Below are positions 7,200 to 9,753 of a DNA stretch of 9,753 bases, in pieces (position 1 is the first letter of the stretch; every line of letters begins with the position of its first letter). Location of the stretch: assembly GCA_905207535.1 (NCBI GenBank), contig CAJLLX010000076.1, positions 1 to 9,753 on the forward strand. Direction: 5' to 3'. The notes under the pieces are model-generated. The model ran no database searches. It was not told the DNA's origin and saw only the letters and a program-made list of their open reading frames with translations. This DNA is from an uncultured Muribaculaceae bacterium. Lineage in GTDB: Bacteria > Bacteroidota > Bacteroidia > Bacteroidales > Muribaculaceae. Both the position numbers and the translations under genes were made by a program.

Positions 7200-7888
7200 T
7201 TCTGATTTTTGAGGCCTTTGCGGCACACGTCGATGCGGGCAAAGGCGGTGATGTTGGCGAAGACGGCTATGACGGCCATGGCCGAGATGAGGATGATGAA
7301 GGCGGCGTTGGCCGACGAGGGGGCGCAGACACCGGTGATGCCGCAGGCCAGGCAGCCGATGGAGGTGACCACCACGCGCTCGGGGCGCTGCATGAAGCCT
7401 ACCTTACACTCCAGCCCCACGCCCTCGGCGCGGGCGCGCACATAGCTTACCATCACCGAGCCCACCAGCGCCAGGAAGGCGATGAGGGCGCCGATTACCC
7501 ATCCGTTCATGATCAGATAGTAGCTCAGGGCACCCACGGTGAAGAGCTCGCAGTAGCGGTCGAGCACCGAGTCGTAGAGGGCGCCGAAGCGGCTCACCAT
7601 GTTGCCGATGCGTGCCACCTGGCCGTCGAGCATGTCGAAGAGCGAGAAGAAGATGGTGATGACTCCGGCCCAGATGATGAGGTCGAAGCGCGGATTGCCG
7701 GTGAGGTGGGCTTCGTAGCCGGCGTAGGCTATGACGCAGGCCGAGGCGAGGTTGCCCAGCAGGCCTATGGTGGTGACCATATTGGGCGTGACACCCATGC
7801 GGATGAGGGTGCGCACTATGGGATTTATGATGGCATAGATGAGCTGCTGCAGGCCGTCGCGCTCTTTCTTATAGTTGTCCTTAAGCAT
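7196..7888 (-). CDS. CDP-alcohol phosphatidyltransferase, probable phosphatidylinositol-phosphate synthase
   Basis: A 230-aa membrane enzyme of the CDP-alcohol phosphatidyltransferase superfamily, which joins an alcohol to the phosphatidyl group of CDP-diacylglycerol with release of CMP. The full active-site motif is present: D85-x2-D88-G89-x2-A92-R93-x8-G102-x3-D106-x3-D110, where the aspartates bind metal and D110 is the expected base. YVRARAEG (149-156) and MQRPERV (166-172) resemble the positively charged pocket of enzymes that use inositol 1-phosphate (archaeal and actinobacterial PIP synthases). That fits a pathway fed by MIPS and argues for PI-phosphate as product. Hydrophobic segments surround the motif (about 37-60, 68-84, 112-150, 172-190, 195-215). 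The ATG at 7888 lies 41 nt after the GtrA gene; its TGA overlaps the ATG of the AUR1-like gene. Phosphatidylglycerophosphate or PI synthase activity cannot be excluded from sequence alone. Confidence 0.88.
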   Translation of the reverse strand: MLKDNYKKERDGLQQLIYAIINPIVRTLIRMGVTPNMVTTIGLLGNLASACVIAYAGYEAHLTGNPRFDLIIWAGVITIFFSLFDMLDGQVARIGNMVSRFGALYDSVLDRYCELFTVGALSYYLIMNGWVIGALIAFLALVGSVMVSYVRARAEGVGLECKVGFMQRPERVVVTSIGCLACGITGVCAPSSANAAFIILISAMAVIAVFANITAFARIDVCRKGLKNQK

Positions 7889-7929
7889 TTTTTTTGTACG
7901 GGTCTATATAGATGATAGTAATATTTGTG

Positions 7930-8583
7930 TCATTTGTCAGCTGCCGGCGGCAGGTCGCTTGCCGGGGCCTCGGGGTGATGGCGGTGGAAAGTGATCCTGT
8001 CGACAAATCGTATGGCGTACGGGTCGAACCGCGTGGGGACATAGACGAAGTTCTTCTGGAGCAGGAAGTTCCATGCGAGCGACACGATGAGCGACACGCT
8101 CAGTCGGGCGGCGGCGAAGATGCCGTCGGGCTTGAATCCGATGCTCTGCAGCCATGTGATGCTCTGCAGCAGGTGGTCGAGTAGCGTGGTGCCGCCGAGG
8201 TTGAGCACGAAGCTGCCGCCCCATATCAGGAAATATTTCACCGCCACGGCCTTCACCGCGCAGTGCTCGGCGCGGAAGGTGAAGCGGTAGTTTATGCAGC
8301 AGTTGACGATGCCCCCGATCACCAGACCGATGGCGGTGGAAAGAAACGAGCGGAGCGAGGCCGTGCCCAGGGGGAGGAACACCCATGCGTAGAACACGAA
8401 GCACACGCCCATATCGATCCACGATGCTATCTGCGATGACACCGACGAGCGCAGGAAGGTAAAAATCCCCTTGCCGGTGAGAAATTTGCGCGCCACTCTG
8501 CGGGTGAAGCTCTCCTTGGCGCTGTCGGGCGCCTCGGAGGGTTGCTGCGGGGTGGGATTGCTGATGTTCGGGTCGTTGCTCAT
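7930..8583 (-). CDS. GtrA family membrane protein
   Basis: A 217-aa protein with a polar, Pro-rich N-terminus (1-40) and four hydrophobic segments at about 45-70, 78-98, 112-136 and 155-178. The GtrA pattern is visible at SSQIASWIDMGVCF (49-62), GGIVNCCINYRFTF (90-103) and SLAWNFLLQKNFVY (168-181). GtrA-family proteins are proposed to move or present polyprenyl-phosphate-linked sugars across the inner membrane, usually beside a glycosyltransferase; none is present here. The tail (182-217) is hydrophilic and His/Pro-rich. It lies 41 nt from each neighbour, so it is part of the operon. Its place between an ATP-grasp gene and a PI-phosphate synthase gene suggests a role in handling an inositol lipid or its head group, but that is inference. 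Family assignment is good; substrate is unknown. Confidence 0.87.
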   Translation of the reverse strand: MSNDPNISNPTPQQPSEAPDSAKESFTRRVARKFLTGKGIFTFLRSSVSSQIASWIDMGVCFVFYAWVFLPLGTASLRSFLSTAIGLVIGGIVNCCINYRFTFRAEHCAVKAVAVKYFLIWGGSFVLNLGGTTLLDHLLQSITWLQSIGFKPDGIFAAARLSVSLIVSLAWNFLLQKNFVYVPTRFDPYAIRFVDRITFHRHHPEAPASDLPPAADK

Positions 8584-8624
8584 TGCTTATATGGCTCTTT
8601 GCGCGCGGCGAGGCTCGGGGGCGC

Positions 8625-9479
8625 TCACTTGCGGCTTTGATTCTGTTGTTTGACGGCTGCGATGACAGCCTTGGCGATGCTCGAGGCCGCCTCCGTGCGG
8701 CAGGCCGAGAAGCTGGGCCAGTCGTTGAAGTCGATGATGCTCAGCGAGCCGTCGTCGGCCTGGATGCACTCGCCGCCGTAGACCATGATGTTGAGCTCGC
8801 GGGCAGCCTTGGTGCAGATGGCTTTGAGCTGCTCCTCGGTGTGCTTCATCTCCTCCTTCTGCATCTTGGCATCCTCCGGGTCGAAGGGGCGAAACCAGTG
8901 GAAGAACGAGGTGCCGGCGACGCCGTAAAATTTCACCAGCTGTCCCGGCAGGTGGCGCGAGATGACGGCACGCTTGAAGCCGCGCAGGAAATACTCCTGG
9001 AGCACATCCTGCGCCTCGTGGGCCGAGCGCACGTAGCTCACATCCTCGGCATGCTGGGCGTGGAAGTCGCCGCGCTTTATCCAGCATTGCTGCATGCCCA
9101 TGCGTATGAGCCGCGGCTTCACCACCTCGTCGGTGTCCACCACTATGCTCTCGGGGTAGGGGATGCCGCTGCCGAGCAGTATGCGCGCCTGGCGCTCGCG
9201 GATACAGTTCTCGATGCCGTAGCCCGAGTTGATCACCAGCCGTCCGCTGTCCTCCAGCTGCTGCAGCAGCTCGGTGGAGCGCTTCTCGCGGCACATATTG
9301 ATGATCACCGGCTCCTTGGCCGCGCCTGCGATAAACTGCTCCTCGCTGTAGATGCGCACCTCGCAGCCGCGTTTGCGCAGCTGCTCAGCCACGGTATTCA
9401 TGATCGTGGCGTCGTTGCCGATATGATTGGGGGAGAAAGCCCCTGCGCGCATTATTGCGGCAATCTGCGTGGTTGACAT
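8625..9479 (-). CDS. ATP-grasp domain protein
   Basis: A 284-aa soluble protein that I read as an ATP-grasp enzyme, a fold that uses ATP to phosphorylate a substrate or join a carboxylate to an amine. The N-terminal 90 residues form an alternating alpha/beta pre-domain. WIKRGDF (133-139) carries a lysine placed like the ATP-binding lysine of the central domain. LQEYFLRG (160-167) fits the adenine-contact strand. GQLVKFYGV (179-187) is a conserved-looking basic strand. SIIDFNDWPSF (247-257) supplies the acidic-x-Asn metal-binding motif near the C-terminus. The order fits RimK-like ligases and, more loosely, inositol 1,3,4-trisphosphate 5/6-kinases, where a D-x-N-x-x-P motif occurs at the same place. 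It is the first gene of the inositol-lipid operon, 19 nt from the predicted transcription start, with GtrA 41 nt downstream. I cannot name its substrate. Fold is likely, reaction unknown. Confidence 0.78.
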   Translation of the reverse strand: MSTTQIAAIMRAGAFSPNHIGNDATIMNTVAEQLRKRGCEVRIYSEEQFIAGAAKEPVIINMCREKRSTELLQQLEDSGRLVINSGYGIENCIRERQARILLGSGIPYPESIVVDTDEVVKPRLIRMGMQQCWIKRGDFHAQHAEDVSYVRSAHEAQDVLQEYFLRGFKRAVISRHLPGQLVKFYGVAGTSFFHWFRPFDPEDAKMQKEEMKHTEEQLKAICTKAARELNIMVYGGECIQADDGSLSIIDFNDWPSFSACRTEAASSIAKAVIAAVKQQNQSRK

Positions 9480-9504
9480 GGCTGTGAGGATCGGTTTATC
9501 GGCG

Positions 9505-9536
9505 CAAAGTTAGCACAATTCCCTTAAAAGCCCAAA
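9505..9536 (-). promoter_or_regulatory. Promoter of the ATP-grasp/GtrA/PIP synthase/AUR1-like operon
   Basis: The minus strand has TTTG at 9536-9533 (-33 box) and TAACTTTG at 9512-9505 (-7 box, full match to TAnnTTTG), separated by 20 nt, which is within the normal spacing for Bacteroidetes housekeeping promoters. The predicted start near 9498 leaves a leader of about 19 nt before the ATG at 9479. It lies between the end of the thioesterase-like gene (9564) and the ATP-grasp gene, where an operon promoter is expected. Confidence 0.75.
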
Positions 9537-9563
9537 AAAAAGCGCACCGTCCACCGCCGGGGG

Positions 9564-9753
9564 TCAGCGGGGGGTGAAGCCGAGGAGGGCGCGGCAGAGG
9601 GTGCGGTCGGCGTGCACCAGCTCGGCAAGGGTGGTGTCGCAGCCGGGGGTGGAGTCGCACCCAGTGGCAGCGGTGAGGGGGGTGAGGCGCACTTCTACCT
9701 GCTCGTCGTAGTAGGCTTCGTGGATGTAGTTGATTTCGAAGCGCGAGAGGCGG
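9564..9753 (-). CDS. C-terminal end of a probable acyl-ACP thioesterase (5' end outside window)
   Basis: The minus-strand frame open at the window edge ends with TGA at 9564-9566 after 62 visible codons. It begins RLSRFEINYIHEAYYDEQVEVRL, given here in parts as RLSRFEINY, then IHEAYYDEQ, then VEVRL. That order (x-FEINY-x-x-E-x-x-x-D-x-VE) is the conserved C-terminal hotdog strand region of FatA/FatB-type acyl-ACP thioesterases, which release free fatty acids from acyl carrier protein. The rest, including two Cys residues in a Thr/Asp-rich stretch, is less telling. It ends 84 nt before the ATP-grasp gene, and the operon promoter lies between them. With under a third of the protein visible, another hotdog thioesterase remains possible. 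Confidence 0.7.
   Translation of the reverse strand, partial: RLSRFEINYIHEAYYDEQVEVRLTPLTAATGCDSTPGCDTTLAELVHADRTLCRALLGFTPR

Noticed and set aside
7181..7915. A 244-codon plus-strand open frame opposite the CDP-alcohol transferase gene
   Set aside because: Asp/Gly/His-rich antisense shadow of a gene with the complete catalytic motif on the other strand.
8583..9476. A 297-codon plus-strand open frame opposite the ATP-grasp gene
   Set aside because: Leu/Ala/His-rich shadow; the minus-strand frame has ATP-grasp motifs, a -33/-7 promoter and regular operon spacing.
9534..9545. A-run as a terminator for the thioesterase-like gene
   Set aside because: The minus strand has a T8 here, but I could not find a stem before it; part of the run forms the -33 box of the next operon.

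Overview
The window looks like chromosomal DNA from a GC-rich member of the Bacteroidales. Three things point there: a DUF2851 protein, a family largely confined to Bacteroidetes; promoter-like TAnnTTTG boxes of the Bacteroidetes housekeeping type in the AT-rich gaps; and a gene set for inositol sphingolipids that is known from gut Bacteroidetes. A gut lineage such as Muribaculaceae would fit, but the family is a guess. No mobile element, CRISPR array, tRNA or rRNA was seen.

Left part (1-4245). The 3' four-fifths of infB (translation initiation factor IF2, cut by the left edge) and folK (folate pathway) run on the + strand. They converge on a DUF2851 gene of unknown function on the - strand. 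folK carries a near-perfect 20-bp inverted repeat inside its first codons.

Central and right part (4507-9479, all - strand). In transcription order there is an ATP-grasp enzyme, a GtrA-family membrane protein, a CDP-alcohol phosphatidyltransferase (probable phosphatidylinositol-phosphate synthase) and an AUR1-like PAP2 transferase (probable inositol phosphorylceramide synthase). A 422-bp AT-rich gap follows, then myo-inositol-1-phosphate synthase. The first four genes look like one operon, with 41-nt, 41-nt and -4-nt junctions behind a good -33/-7 promoter at 9505-9536. The inferred route is glucose 6-phosphate -> inositol 1-phosphate (MIPS) -> PI-phosphate (CDP-alcohol transferase) -> [phosphatase, not found here] -> PI -> inositol phosphoceramide (AUR1-like enzyme). 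The roles of the ATP-grasp and GtrA proteins in this pathway are not established, and they are the most interesting part of the window.

Right edge (9564-9753). The last 62 codons of a - strand gene resembling acyl-ACP thioesterase are present.

The long + strand open frames opposite the DUF2851 and MIPS genes, and many others, are antisense shadows of GC-rich genes and are not annotated.
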